Position numbers and translations under genes: made by a program. This document shows, in pieces, positions 6,533 to 14,287 of a stretch of DNA of 32,071 nt. This DNA comes from Candidatus Curtissbacteria bacterium RIFOXYA1_FULL_41_14 (GTDB taxonomy: Bacteria > Patescibacteriota > Microgenomatia > Curtissbacterales > GWA2-41-24), in assembly GCA_001775095.1 (NCBI GenBank), contig MFCA01000021.1, positions 1 through 32,071 of the forward strand, read 5' to 3'. How positions within the stretch are numbered: the first letter of the stretch is position 1; each line of letters opens with the position of its first letter. The notes under the pieces are model-generated. The model was not told the origin of the DNA, searched no databases, and saw nothing but the letters and a program-made list of their open reading frames with translations.

Positions 6533-6966
6533 TCTCGTGCTTTGAGTTCCCTTTCTATATCCCGATTAATTGTTTGTTTTTTAAGGCTGGCTCTTTTGTC
6601 AAACTTTGCTTTAGTTTTGGCCAGGCATAGTTCGACTTTGGCTAAATTTCCTTTTATATAAATTGAAAGAGGAACCAGGGTTAAATTACCGCCGGCCATT
6701 TTGCCTTGCCAGGCCAGAATTTGTTTTTTGTGGAGTAAAAGTTTGCGCTGGCGCCGTTCGTTTGAAAATTTTTGCGATCCCATCCAGGGATTGATATGCG
6801 CATTAAAAAGAAAAACTTCCCCGTCTTTTATTCTGGCAAATGATTCTGATAGATTTGCGCGGCCGGCCCGGATTGATTTTATTTCGGCGCCGGTCAAAAC
6901 TATACCTGCTTCAACCTTTTGGAGAATTTGATATTTATGTCGGGCACGACGGTTAAGGATTCGCAT
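6529..6966 (-). CDS. smpB: SsrA-binding protein SmpB
   Basis: The protein has 145 residues, close to the family norm of about 150. Diagnostic segments are NRRARHKYQILQKVEAGIVL, TGAEIKSIRAGRANLSESFA, the GEVFLFNAHI strand, and a C-terminal KFDKRASLKKQTINRDIERE tail that acts as an anticodon-mimicking helix. SmpB binds the tRNA-like domain of tmRNA and carries it into stalled ribosomes. Its RNA partner is encoded at 4505-4902. The gene converges on the GT-C-like gene with a 4-base overlap. Confidence 0.97.
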   Translation of the reverse strand: MRILNRRARHKYQILQKVEAGIVLTGAEIKSIRAGRANLSESFARIKDGEVFLFNAHINPWMGSQKFSNERRQRKLLLHKKQILAWQGKMAGGNLTLVPLSIYIKGNLAKVELCLAKTKAKFDKRASLKKQTINRDIERELKARD

Positions 6967-6979
6967 GTAGTTATTAAAA

Positions 6980-7115
6980 TTCTAAACTCTAGGTTCTAAA
7001 CTCTAAACAATATCAAAATTCAAATGTTCAAAAAATAAATTATTCCAAAGGCTGTTTTGAATTTTGTATTTTAGTAATTTGAATTTGTTTAGGATTTAGG
7101 ATTTAGAAATTAGGA
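6980..7115. repeat. AT-rich intergenic heptamer arrays in inverted orientation
   Basis: The left array has units TTCTAAA, CTCTAGG, TTCTAAA and CTCTAAA (6980-7007). The right array has TTTAGGA, TTTAGGA, TTTAGAA and ATTAGGA (7088-7115). The two are roughly inverse complements, so the stretch could fold back on itself. Similar sequence recurs at 27190-27310 and 31997-32071. It fills the whole gap between smpB and the next gene. Confidence 0.65.
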
Positions 7116-7121
7116 TTTTTC

Positions 7122-8948
7122 TCACAGCTCTGCTTCCAGAATCTTATCCCCAACAGCCAGATAAACCTTGCTCTCATTATCGTTTACTACTAGATCGCTT
7201 GCTCTTGCAAATTCCTGGGACTCGTAAGCTTTTTGATAAAGTCCGTCTTTGTTAATAACCAGAAGTGCGGAGTTTTTCCTATCTATAACATAAAGTGTGT
7301 CTAAATCGGCATTGGTATAAATAATACCCAATTCTCCGATAGAACTTAGTCCAGAGATTTCAAAATTTTGATTTTCTCCTCTTAACAACTTAAGTATTTT
7401 GGAGCCATTGGTTATCCAGACATTCCCGTCAATTGCAAATCTTGACCAGCTAGCAAAATTTGTTTTTTCATTTAAGTAATCAATACCTTCAGCATAGCCA
7501 TTTTCAATAGGTGAAAATTTAACAACTTGATCCTTACCAAGTAAATAAACATTGCCGATAAAAACCACGATATCAAAACCCTCTCCATTTTCAATGATCT
7601 TTTCTATCTTGCTACTTGCCAAGTCGACTCTATGAACCTTGCTATCTGCCAGAACAAATGCTTTGTTATCATAGACAAATCCGGAGACTGCACTTTCCAA
7701 ACCTTCTGTCTCGTCGATTGATTTGCTATCGGGGTCAACTTCCACGATTCTGTCAGCGCCAACACCAACTATTTTTTTACCTCTTGTCGACAGTGAACTT
7801 ACAGGTTGCGAAAGTTCGGATAATACCTGAAAGCTGATATTTTCCTGAACTTCTGTTTCTTTGAGTTTTTGGGAAATATCCGAAGCGAGTTTATTTGCCC
7901 TTTCATTGTCAGAGTCAATTGCCTGGGCGCTTTTTACATTTCCTTGGGCATCAATTAAAACTTCCCGCGCCCGTATCTTGTTAAGCTCGATAATTGCCTC
8001 AGCTTCGCTATATTTAGCTGATGCTTGTGCCAAGTAGTCGTTTACCTGAGACATTTTCTCCCGCTCGTTTTTCTGCCTAATAGTGAAAATTGCGGAACCA
8101 GCTAATATAAACAAGATTACAACTGCAACGATAGCCATGTTTCTTCGCAAACGCAGAATCGCCCTAAGATCACCTTTGGTCAGTTTTTTTGCCTCAGAAA
8201 AAACTGCCGTTAAAACCAACGGCAGAGGATTTTTAACCCGGATTGGAAAGGACGTGCCTGCGGTTGCAGGCTCCTCTGTCTCTCTTGTCTCTTCTTTTGT
8301 TTCCTGTGGCTCCTTTGGCTCTTCTGTCCCATCTGACTCTTGTGGCTCTTTACTTTTGACCATTACCATTGCTGCTCCAATTTCACTTTGATCATCGCGG
8401 GCAGATATTTCCGTTGCTAAACCATCAATAATTTCCTGGAGATCAACCTCTTGGTTATCTGAAAAAATTGAGCTGTCGAAAATTGGAAGAAATTTTTCGG
8501 TTGCAATTAAATAAATTTGGCCGGGTTTTAGCGGCCCGGATCCTTCTTCAAACTTTATTTCAATCGATTTGGGTGGTTCAAAGACAAAAATTTTAATCTT
8601 ATCAGCGTGTCTTGCGATATAGCAGGCGCTTTCGTAAAAAAATGCAAGTACAAAGCTGACTTTAAGATTCTTTTGATTATCCTGCGCGTATTGACGGCAG
8701 GCATCGTGAGCGACTTTAACAGCCTTAAGAGATCCGCCCTGGGAATTTTCTAACTTTTTAGTGGAAAGCTCAAAAATATCACGAAGAAGATCTCCGGCGT
8801 CATTGTCTGCACCTTCTGCCAGAATACAACTGACCAGTGTCCCTAGCGTGCCATCGCCAAGAGTAATTCTCCCGACAAAAACACCGCAAGCGGCATTTTT
8901 TTGCCCGATGCCTGTTATTTTTTCGATCTGTAAAATCGGTTCGTCCAT
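7122..8948 (-). CDS. PP2C-like / beta-propeller single-span membrane protein
   Basis: The protein has 608 residues. Residues 1-200 resemble a degenerate PPM/PP2C phosphatase fold (GIGQKNAACGVFVGRITLGD, then ARDDQSEIGAAMVMV at its end), but the usual metal-binding aspartate motifs are not clearly present. A Glu/Pro/Thr linker with EPQE-type repeats spans about 200-228. A single membrane helix lies at about 270-290, followed by a coiled-coil or tetratricopeptide-like segment (about 295-365). The C-terminal 230 residues are beta-rich with propeller-like blades (KIVGVGADRIVEVDPDS, KIEKIIENGEGFDIVVFIGN). It is the last gene of a three-gene operon, one base after the previous stop. The likely layout is an inner sensor or scaffold with an outer propeller. 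Enzyme activity is uncertain. Confidence 0.65.
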   Translation of the reverse strand: MDEPILQIEKITGIGQKNAACGVFVGRITLGDGTLGTLVSCILAEGADNDAGDLLRDIFELSTKKLENSQGGSLKAVKVAHDACRQYAQDNQKNLKVSFVLAFFYESACYIARHADKIKIFVFEPPKSIEIKFEEGSGPLKPGQIYLIATEKFLPIFDSSIFSDNQEVDLQEIIDGLATEISARDDQSEIGAAMVMVKSKEPQESDGTEEPKEPQETKEETRETEEPATAGTSFPIRVKNPLPLVLTAVFSEAKKLTKGDLRAILRLRRNMAIVAVVILFILAGSAIFTIRQKNEREKMSQVNDYLAQASAKYSEAEAIIELNKIRAREVLIDAQGNVKSAQAIDSDNERANKLASDISQKLKETEVQENISFQVLSELSQPVSSLSTRGKKIVGVGADRIVEVDPDSKSIDETEGLESAVSGFVYDNKAFVLADSKVHRVDLASSKIEKIIENGEGFDIVVFIGNVYLLGKDQVVKFSPIENGYAEGIDYLNEKTNFASWSRFAIDGNVWITNGSKILKLLRGENQNFEISGLSSIGELGIIYTNADLDTLYVIDRKNSALLVINKDGLYQKAYESQEFARASDLVVNDNESKVYLAVGDKILEAEL

Positions 8949-8949
8949 T

Positions 8950-9186
8950 TTAAAAAGCCCCGATTACCACAAACAAAAGTCCCAGAGAAATACCTATTTG
9001 AACAATGCCAATAAATTTTAACCAGGGACTTAAAGATGTAGGTAAAGTTTTGGCCATTATTTGAATTTGTCTGAATATCATCAGACTGAAAATAGCATAG
9101 AAAAGAATAAAAAGAATTAAGAAAGCCTTAGTTATATAAACAGCATCAATTTCAATAAAGCCGAATAGTCCTTCTTCAAGATACAT
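8950..9186 (-). CDS. Small two-helix membrane protein
   Basis: The protein has 78 residues with two hydrophobic helices (about 17-40, AFLILFILFYAIFSLMIF, and 57-77, FIGIVQIGISLGLLFVVIGA). They are separated by a short polar loop (RQIQIMAKTLPTSLSPW). It resembles the small uncharacterised membrane proteins found beside PH-domain genes in Microgenomates (possibly the DUF5657 group; not verified). It lies 5 bases after the PH-domain gene and 1 base before the PP2C-like gene, so the three are one operon. Two-helix topology also recalls the VirB2-like pilins, but the pilin motif around SGGD is absent. Confidence 0.65.
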   Translation of the reverse strand: MYLEEGLFGFIEIDAVYITKAFLILFILFYAIFSLMIFRQIQIMAKTLPTSLSPWLKFIGIVQIGISLGLLFVVIGAF

Positions 9187-9191
9187 ACCAA

Positions 9192-9809
9192 TTAGGCTAC
9201 TACTCCCGGAGGCTCCGCCTCTTCCTTTCTAACTTCTACAAGTATTTCATCAGCTACTTCATTTGGTCTGGCTACCTGATGAAATTCAAATTCCGGTTTG
9301 TGGGCGGCTGTTTGAATAAAGACATCACCAAAGTGAAAAAAAGTACCAAAAAAACCAATTGTCTTGGGTGATACATCCTGGATTTGCCCTAAGGGAGCAT
9401 AGGAGGTTTCTTTGTGCAAGATTCCCCTAAAATCGAAGTCGATTATGCGCTCATTTGTTAAAAGATAAATATTGAAATACCAAAATATAAACCGATAGAA
9501 ACTGTAGGCAAAAATAAACATATACCAAACTAAAGTGAGTAAAAAAGACTGGATAAAATTTAAAGATTGTCTAAAGTCGATACCTAAAAGACCTAAAAAG
9601 GGGACGACATAGACCGGTGCCAAGAGCAAAACAATTATTATAAAAAGTGCCGGAACTAAAGTTATCAAATGGGGACGAAGTAGAAGGATTATTTTTTCAT
9701 CTTTCTCCTGACCGGCAAAACTAACACCTTCCGGCTGATGTGCGAATACTGCAAAAGGATTTTTGGAGTGCGTTTGGTGAATATTTCCCGATATTGGCTC
9801 TTGGGGCAT
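9192..9809 (-). CDS. PH-domain membrane protein (YdbS/bPH2-like)
   Basis: The protein has 205 residues. A cytoplasmic N-terminus (about 1-47) is followed by two long hydrophobic hairpin helices (about 48-75 and 85-115). A bPH2-type domain follows: YLLTNERIIDFDFRGILHKE, TSYAPLGQIQDVSPKTIGFF, GTFFHFGDVFIQTA. TNERI and the Q-I-QDV stretch are hallmarks of this family. The tail is acidic (EEAEPPGVVA). The role is unknown; such proteins may organise membrane complexes. It heads the three-gene minus-strand operon. TACAAT ends 7 bases before the ATG, so the message is probably leaderless. Confidence 0.85.
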   Translation of the reverse strand: MPQEPISGNIHQTHSKNPFAVFAHQPEGVSFAGQEKDEKIILLLRPHLITLVPALFIIIVLLLAPVYVVPFLGLLGIDFRQSLNFIQSFLLTLVWYMFIFAYSFYRFIFWYFNIYLLTNERIIDFDFRGILHKETSYAPLGQIQDVSPKTIGFFGTFFHFGDVFIQTAAHKPEFEFHQVARPNEVADEILVEVRKEEAEPPGVVA

Positions 9810-9816
9810 CTATTCA

Positions 9817-9822
9817 ATTGTA
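9817..9822 (-). promoter_or_regulatory. -10 element, leaderless, of the PH-domain operon
   Basis: TACAAT on the minus strand is followed by 7 bases (TGAATAG) and then the ATG at 9809. Transcription would begin at or within a base or two of the start codon. Confidence 0.45.
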
Positions 9823-9833
9823 ACGCAAAAGAA

Positions 9834-11495
9834 CTACTTTTTTTCTATATTAAACAACCCCGACTTCAATGCTATCCTCCCGGGAGCCCGCAAATTAAAT
9901 GCCTTATAAAAATCATTACCATTAATAGTCACGCTCCCTTTATTGGTTTGAAAAGTCACATTCGCCGTTGCTCCGCTTTCTGAATAACTCACGCTCACCC
10001 CAGACACGTTTGTATAACCCCCTATGGACTGTAATTCACTTATACTATAAGGGTTCCCTCCCCAGCAGGACCCTTGGGGTGTCACCTTAGAACTGTCACC
10101 CCCGCCTTCAAAAAGAACCTTCCATCCATTCAAAATATCTGCCATTTCTTCGCTGGTCAACCAGGGATGACTTCTTCCACAACTATCCCCACTACGGCTC
10201 CTATACCACCCTTTATAAAACCACGGACTTCCCGCAGTTTTCTCATAGGCTTGGCTCGTCCACCCACTTCTACCGCTGGGTGTATCCCAGAAGCCCGGCG
10301 TTGAGTAACCATTACTGCTATACGATTCCTGATATCCGCCACTCGTTGAGGCATACAATGTAGAGACTGGCGCCCCGTTTGCATAAACGACTTTCCCCCT
10401 CGTCTGATTTACTGCTTCTTCCCAATTGCCACCCTTGGGACTTGGTTTAAATACTTGACAACTTTCAGTTGCGCAAATCGACCCGCCGCGAGCTAAAGCA
10501 TAGCTCCTCGCTGCCACCGCTTGTGCTTTGAGAGCTTCCATCCCTTTTTCATCGCCCCACGATCCGGGCATCTCGTAAATCCGTTTTGCATATTCCTCAA
10601 GTGAATACGTCCCATACCCTTCTACGTTTATTTGCGCGTCGGGGTTATGTTCTTTGATTTCAACTCCTCCTCCGTAATACGCCCTCAGGATCTGTTCATA
10701 ATTTTGCCCTTGCTTTGCTCTTCCAAACGCTCCATACTGACTCATACCTTTAAAATGCGGCGCCCCGAAAGAGAATGCCGCAAATGCCGGCGAAAAACCA
10801 GGATTATAATCTGGTCGAGAGTTAGGATCATCAGCCAACGGCACATCTCCTACCGAAGTTTGAAACGTACCAGACTTTTCCGCCAATATCTCTTGCTGGC
10901 GAGCTGTCAGTGCCGCAATTTTGCCCTCTAACTCTGATTGGAACGACTTGGCAGAAGCGATCTCGCCTTTTAGGAATTGAGACTGTTTGTTAATTTGCGC
11001 TTGGGCTGACGCTAATCTCTTTTTATCATCGGCAAGCTTTGACATCTTTTCGGAAATATCTTTAATAACGCTTCTGTCCTGTTTACTTGTCTGGGCCTGA
11101 AAGGCGATAAGTTTTAAAGTTTCAGAGGCGTCACCGGAGGCAAAAAGGGTCAAAAGGGGAATATCAATAAAACTGCGGATATAAAAAGAACGGACCGTTT
11201 TTGCTAAAATTTGCTTTTGATAGTCCAAATCTTTTTCACTTTCTGCCAGATCTTTTTGGATAGCAACAAGTCTGGCGCTAATCGCTTCAAGCTGGCCCTC
11301 CAGCGATTTAACCTCTGATTCCAGGGGCGTGGTGGCGTTTTTAGAAAGCTCAAGCTGATCTTGAAGGTCGTCAATCTGTTTTTGAATATCTTCAATCTCA
11401 TCGGCACGAACAGGCAGTGATAAGTGATAAGTGATAAGTGATAAGTGAAGAGTTAAAAACACCAGAACTAAAAAAATCTTTAAGAGGTTTTTCAT
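9834..11495 (-). CDS. Secreted coiled-coil protein with SpoIID/LytB domain
   Basis: The protein has 553 residues. The signal peptide is residues 1-31 (cut near VRADE), and its coding sequence contains a heptamer tandem array. Residues 33-215 are a long coiled coil of the PcsB/EnvC/CwlO type (IEDIQKQIDDLQDQLELSKN). A short Pro/Asp linker leads to a SpoIID/LytB domain: SFGAPHFKGMSQYGAFGRAK, ILRAYYGGG, EALKAQAVAARSYALARGG and VSTLYASTSGGYQESYSS. SpoIID proteins cleave or help cleave glycan strands; the coiled coil usually positions or regulates the enzyme. Likely role: cell-wall remodelling outside the membrane, for division or for placing the adjacent secretion system. The usual GHGVGMSQ is altered to APHFKGMSQ. 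A TATAAT 15 bases upstream and an AGAGGA ribosome site support the ATG at 11495. Confidence 0.88.
   Translation of the reverse strand: MKNLLKIFLVLVFLTLHLSLITYHLSLPVRADEIEDIQKQIDDLQDQLELSKNATTPLESEVKSLEGQLEAISARLVAIQKDLAESEKDLDYQKQILAKTVRSFYIRSFIDIPLLTLFASGDASETLKLIAFQAQTSKQDRSVIKDISEKMSKLADDKKRLASAQAQINKQSQFLKGEIASAKSFQSELEGKIAALTARQQEILAEKSGTFQTSVGDVPLADDPNSRPDYNPGFSPAFAAFSFGAPHFKGMSQYGAFGRAKQGQNYEQILRAYYGGGVEIKEHNPDAQINVEGYGTYSLEEYAKRIYEMPGSWGDEKGMEALKAQAVAARSYALARGGSICATESCQVFKPSPKGGNWEEAVNQTRGKVVYANGAPVSTLYASTSGGYQESYSSNGYSTPGFWDTPSGRSGWTSQAYEKTAGSPWFYKGWYRSRSGDSCGRSHPWLTSEEMADILNGWKVLFEGGGDSSKVTPQGSCWGGNPYSISELQSIGGYTNVSGVSVSYSESGATANVTFQTNKGSVTINGNDFYKAFNLRAPGRIALKSGLFNIEKK
11417..11448. 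repeat. Heptamer tandem array (GTGATAA x4) in a signal peptide
   Basis: Four perfect plus-strand units of GTGATAA (11417-11444) are followed by a partial unit GTGA. The array lies inside the signal-peptide coding sequence of the SpoIID-type protein and encodes LSLITYHLSL. Gain or loss of one 7-base unit would shift the frame. Confidence 0.9.
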
Positions 11496-11510
11496 CAGAA
11501 CTGTCCTCTT

Positions 11511-11516
11511 ATTATA
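11511..11516 (-). promoter_or_regulatory. -10 element of the SpoIID-type gene
   Basis: TATAAT on the minus strand lies 15 bases before the ATG at 11495, with AGAGGA (a ribosome site) between them. No convincing -35 is seen. Confidence 0.4.
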
Positions 11517-11542
11517 TCAGCATTCAGCTCTCTCGAATCTGA

Positions 11543-11574
11543 TATATCAGGGTGCGAAGCGACCTGCTGATATA
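11543..11574. repeat. Hairpin in the divergent intergenic region
   Basis: TATATCAG (11543-11550) pairs with CTGATATA (11667-11674 minus 100, that is 11567-11574), with GGT/ACC continuing the stem inside. The palindrome CTGATATATCAG (11539-11550) overlaps it. There is no T-run, so it is an operator or dispersed repeat rather than a terminator. The 197-base gap it sits in contains no gene. Confidence 0.45.
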
Positions 11575-11651
11575 CCCGAACATGTCGTTTGGGGTCGTAT
11601 AGCAACGAAGCCCGTTTCGTAAGGCGGTTATGTTTAGTCGTTAGTGGTCAG

Positions 11652-11681
11652 TTGTCAATTGTCTTGCTAAGGGTTTACACT
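11652..11681 (+). promoter_or_regulatory. Promoter of the pilin cluster
   Basis: TTGTCA (11652-11657), an 18-base spacer and TACACT (11676-11681) are seen, with the ATG at 11693 only 11 bases later and no ribosome site between. The -35 lies in a short GTCAGTT/GTCAATT run of period 7. Confidence 0.5.
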
Positions 11682-11692
11682 GAAATTAAAAG

Positions 11693-12757
11693 ATGAATAT
11701 TGGTCCAGTGAAACTATTAGTTTCGTTTTTCATAACAATATTGCTTTCTTTTGCTTTCATTTTCACTATAAGTTCTACTAGTTCATCTGTCGTTGAAGCG
11801 GGATGCGATTCAATTCAAGTTCAAGTTTCGCCCAGCGAACCAACAAAGAACGAGTCGATTACGGTTAGATTCGGCGCAACTCTTGATGGTGAATACTCAA
11901 TGTATATAGTTGATGACGATGGTGACGAGCTTTGGAATAAAAACTTAGGCGAATTAGATATTGACGTTTATACAGAGGACATTGACCTTGGCACTATATC
12001 CGGGCTTGAAATTGGAAAACATTATAATGCACAAGTTCGTTCATCCACAGGCATGGGGAGCGGGTGTGGGCAGGCCGGTTTTACTGTCCGTGATTCAACT
12101 ACTCCTCCCTCGAATGAGCATTTCGAGGCGCCTTCTGGAGACTTTCCAATGGGAACAACTATCCTGCCAAGTATACGTGTTGCTGATGTGAATCCCGGCA
12201 CTACCTATCGGCTTAGACTACACGGCAGGGGTCATTGGTCTGGCTATATTGAGGACGAAAATGATCATGTGATGGACTTTACGCCGAGCGGCAATGTGAT
12301 TGGAGTTAACAACATCTGTGAAAATGGAAATTCTAACCGGACCAATTGCACGGATGAATTCGATCCGGGTACTTACGATGTTGAGCTTGTGATCGCAAGT
12401 AATAATGATGTCAAAGCGCGGACAACTTTTACAGTGGCGGGCGGCGGCGGCGAACCTGGTAAAAATCCCTGTACTGAGGAAGGATGCGACACAGCTCTTG
12501 GAAATATTTCAACATCCGTGGGCGGTTTTGCCCAAAGGGTACTAAATATTGCTATTGGTCTGGCCGGAGGAATTGCGCTTATCTTGATGGTTATTGGTTC
12601 GATAAGGGTACTAACTTCTTCCGGTGATCAACAAAGGCTTGCCGGCGGCCGTGATATGATCGTGGCTGCAATCGCCGGCCTTTTGTTTCTAATATTTTCG
12701 GTTTTGGTCTTACGTTTTATTGGAGCAGAAATACTGGATATTCCATTCTTTAGATAA
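11693..12757 (+). CDS. VirB2/TrbC-like pilin domain with large secreted N-terminal region
   Basis: The protein has 354 residues. The signal peptide is residues 1-36 (cut near VVEA-GCDS). Residues 37-265 form an extracellular beta-rich region with two Ig/fibronectin-like halves (IQVQVSPSEPTKNESITVRF; NPGTTYRLRLHGRGHWSGYI) and several cysteines. The C-terminal 90 residues are the two-helix pilin module shared with the next four genes: a first helix at about 284-308, the turn SSGDQQRLAGGRDMIVAAIA, and a second helix to about 346. TrbC/VirB2 proteins polymerise into conjugative pili. Here the added region suggests a tip or adhesive subunit. It is first in the operon-like series; the next start is 4 bases after its stop. 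Confidence 0.8.
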   Translation: MNIGPVKLLVSFFITILLSFAFIFTISSTSSSVVEAGCDSIQVQVSPSEPTKNESITVRFGATLDGEYSMYIVDDDGDELWNKNLGELDIDVYTEDIDLGTISGLEIGKHYNAQVRSSTGMGSGCGQAGFTVRDSTTPPSNEHFEAPSGDFPMGTTILPSIRVADVNPGTTYRLRLHGRGHWSGYIEDENDHVMDFTPSGNVIGVNNICENGNSNRTNCTDEFDPGTYDVELVIASNNDVKARTTFTVAGGGGEPGKNPCTEEGCDTALGNISTSVGGFAQRVLNIAIGLAGGIALILMVIGSIRVLTSSGDQQRLAGGRDMIVAAIAGLLFLIFSVLVLRFIGAEILDIPFFR

Positions 12758-12761
12758 GATT

Positions 12762-13163
12762 ATGTTTAAAATTATTAAAATTTATTTTAAATTTTTAACC
12801 GCAATTATTGGTTATTGTTTATTCTTAGTCCCTAACGTCCATGCAGTTGTACCGGGTGGTGGGGTCGGCGACTTACCGAAATCTGATGCGGAAACCTTCG
12901 GCAGGTTTACTTACTCCGGCCTTATTGGCCAAATTATTTCAAGGTTTTTGGATCCTATTTTGATTATTGCCGGTTTTGTGACTGTTATTATCATTATCGT
13001 CTCAGGTATACAATTTGTGACCTCAGGCGGTAATCCGGAAGCAGCGGCTGCAGCCCGAGGGAGGCTGACTTTTGCCATCATTGGCTTTGTGATTATTGTT
13101 TTGGCCTATGCCATATTGCAAATAGTCGATAAGGTATTTTTAGGGGAAAGCGGAGTCGTATAA
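12762..13163 (+). CDS. VirB2/TrbC-like pilin
   Basis: The protein has 133 residues from the ATG at 12762. The frame is open further up inside the previous gene, but this ATG begins a clear signal peptide (residues 1-28, cut at VHA-VVPGGG). The mature part has two helices: ILIIAGFVTVIIIIVSGIQF, then the turn TSGGNPEAAAAARGRLTFAI and a second helix, IIGFVIIVLAYAILQIV. Substrate and role: a membrane-inserted filament subunit of the type IV secretion-like system. No Shine-Dalgarno sequence is seen and the gap to the previous gene is 4 bases, so translation may be coupled. A heptamer array follows its stop. Confidence 0.8.
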   Translation: MFKIIKIYFKFLTAIIGYCLFLVPNVHAVVPGGGVGDLPKSDAETFGRFTYSGLIGQIISRFLDPILIIAGFVTVIIIIVSGIQFVTSGGNPEAAAAARGRLTFAIIGFVIIVLAYAILQIVDKVFLGESGVV

Positions 13164-13166
13164 AAA

Positions 13167-13201
13167 TTGAGAATTGAAAGTTGAAAGTTGAAAATTGTTT
13201 T
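13167..13201. repeat. Heptamer tandem array (TTGAAAG-like)
   Basis: Units TTGAGAA, TTGAAAG, TTGAAAG, TTGAAAA and TTGTTTT run with period 7 between two pilin genes. They sit exactly where the signal peptide of the next pilin would be expected to be encoded. Confidence 0.8.
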
Positions 13202-13206
13202 GGGTT

Positions 13207-13506
13207 ATGAATGTCTACGCTGACTTTGAAATCGAAACTGTTTTCACTCCTGCCAAATGGGGTGACTTTGGCCAGTTAGCTTCAGCCATCGTGACTATTT
13301 TAATCAGTTTTGCCGGGGCTATCTCAATTATTTTTATCGTCCTTGCCGGTATTAAGTTTGTGACTTCTTCGGGTGACGAGAAGAAGCTGGCAAGCGCGTC
13401 AAGCTCTTTAACTTATGCTATTATTGGATTAGCAGTCACAATTTTGGCCTTTGTGATCTTGCAAATTGTCCAGCACTTTATTGGGTCAAAAGTGCCGATT
13501 ACATAA
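13207..13506 (+). CDS. VirB2/TrbC-like pilin with truncated leader
   Basis: The protein has 99 residues from the ATG at 13207 (103 from a TTG at 13195). The mature part is a normal pilin module: a helix at about 24-45 (IVTILISFAGAISIIFIVLA), the turn VTSSGDEKKLASASSSLTYA, and a helix with IIGLAVTILAFVILQIV. The N-terminus is odd. Only the tail of a signal peptide is left (LFWVMNVYA-D from the TTG), with an in-frame stop at 13189 inside the heptamer array. Either the leader was lost or is frame-shifted, or the protein inserts by its first helix. The next gene begins immediately after its stop, in the same frame. Confidence 0.75.
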   Translation: MNVYADFEIETVFTPAKWGDFGQLASAIVTILISFAGAISIIFIVLAGIKFVTSSGDEKKLASASSSLTYAIIGLAVTILAFVILQIVQHFIGSKVPIT

Positions 13507-13854
13507 ATGATGAATTTTCTTGCCCAAAACATCGGTAGAATTGAACCGCCTACGGGCACGGTTCAGGTTACCGGCGATCCATCGAGCTTTGTAGCCACTC
13601 TGATTCGCAATGGCCTGACTCTTCTTATTATCACGGCCTTCATTGTTGATCTTATCTGGACCATTTTTGCCGGATACCGCTTTATTTTCGCCGGAGGCGA
13701 GAGTAAAAATATCTCAAGCGCCTGGAGCCAAATTTACTGGGGACTTATAGGTATGGTCGTAATTCTGGGTTCTTTTGCTATAATAAAATTGGTACAGACC
13801 TTTTTTGGGGTCGACCTGCTCACTACGTTCAGTATACCCGCAGGGTCCCAATGA
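13507..13854 (+). CDS. VirB2/TrbC-like pilin, leaderless form
   Basis: The protein has 115 residues. The ATG follows the stop codon of the previous gene with no gap and in the same frame. It lacks a signal peptide; MMNFLAQN resembles the end of one. Two helices (about 33-60 and 80-105) flank the turn FAGGESKNISSAWSQIYWGL, a divergent version of the SGGD-K turn in the neighbours. Tryptophans replace the usual small residues. It may be an inner-membrane platform or minor pilin. The amino acid composition and continuous pilin pattern support a real gene. Confidence 0.72.
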   Translation: MMNFLAQNIGRIEPPTGTVQVTGDPSSFVATLIRNGLTLLIITAFIVDLIWTIFAGYRFIFAGGESKNISSAWSQIYWGLIGMVVILGSFAIIKLVQTFFGVDLLTTFSIPAGSQ

Positions 13855-13878
13855 GGAGGTGAGAAGAAGTTTAAAAAG

Positions 13879-14283
13879 ATGATTAAAAAAACTAAAAAGA
13901 TTATAGCCTTTATTTCTTTGCAATCTGCCTTTATGGCTCTTCCGGTTGCTGTACTGGCTAATGATAATAGTATCGTACCCCCGGACACCCTTGGTAAAGT
14001 CACTGACATTGTCGCTATCATTCGGGCAATTGTCCAGTTTATTCTGGTTGTGGCCTTCGTTCTGGCCTTTATTATGCTTTTAGTCGGTGGCATCCGCTGG
14101 ATTACGGCCGGCGGTGACGAAAAGGGAGTAGCTGGTGCCAGAAATATGATTACAGCCGCCTTAATCGGACTGGTAATTGTTTTGGTTGCCTATGCCATTA
14201 TTCTTTTGGTCGAAAAATTCTTCGGCATCTCGATCATTAGCGGAGGCATAGAAATACCAACAGTTAGCCAAACAGGTACTTAA
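13879..14283 (+). CDS. VirB2/TrbC-like pilin
   Basis: The protein has 134 residues with a basic signal peptide (MIKKTKKIIAF..., cut near VLA-NDNS at residue 27). The mature part has a helix IVQFILVVAFVLAFIMLLVG, the turn TAGGDEKGVAGARNMITAAL, and a second helix IGLVIVLVAYAIILLVEKFF, then a short hydrophilic tail. The GAGGAGG at 13853-13859 is about 19 bases before the ATG, too far for ideal use, but the frame has a stop at 13852 so no earlier start is possible. The next pilin starts 4 bases after its stop. Confidence 0.8.
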   Translation: MIKKTKKIIAFISLQSAFMALPVAVLANDNSIVPPDTLGKVTDIVAIIRAIVQFILVVAFVLAFIMLLVGGIRWITAGGDEKGVAGARNMITAALIGLVIVLVAYAIILLVEKFFGISIISGGIEIPTVSQTGT

Positions 14284-14287
14284 ATCG

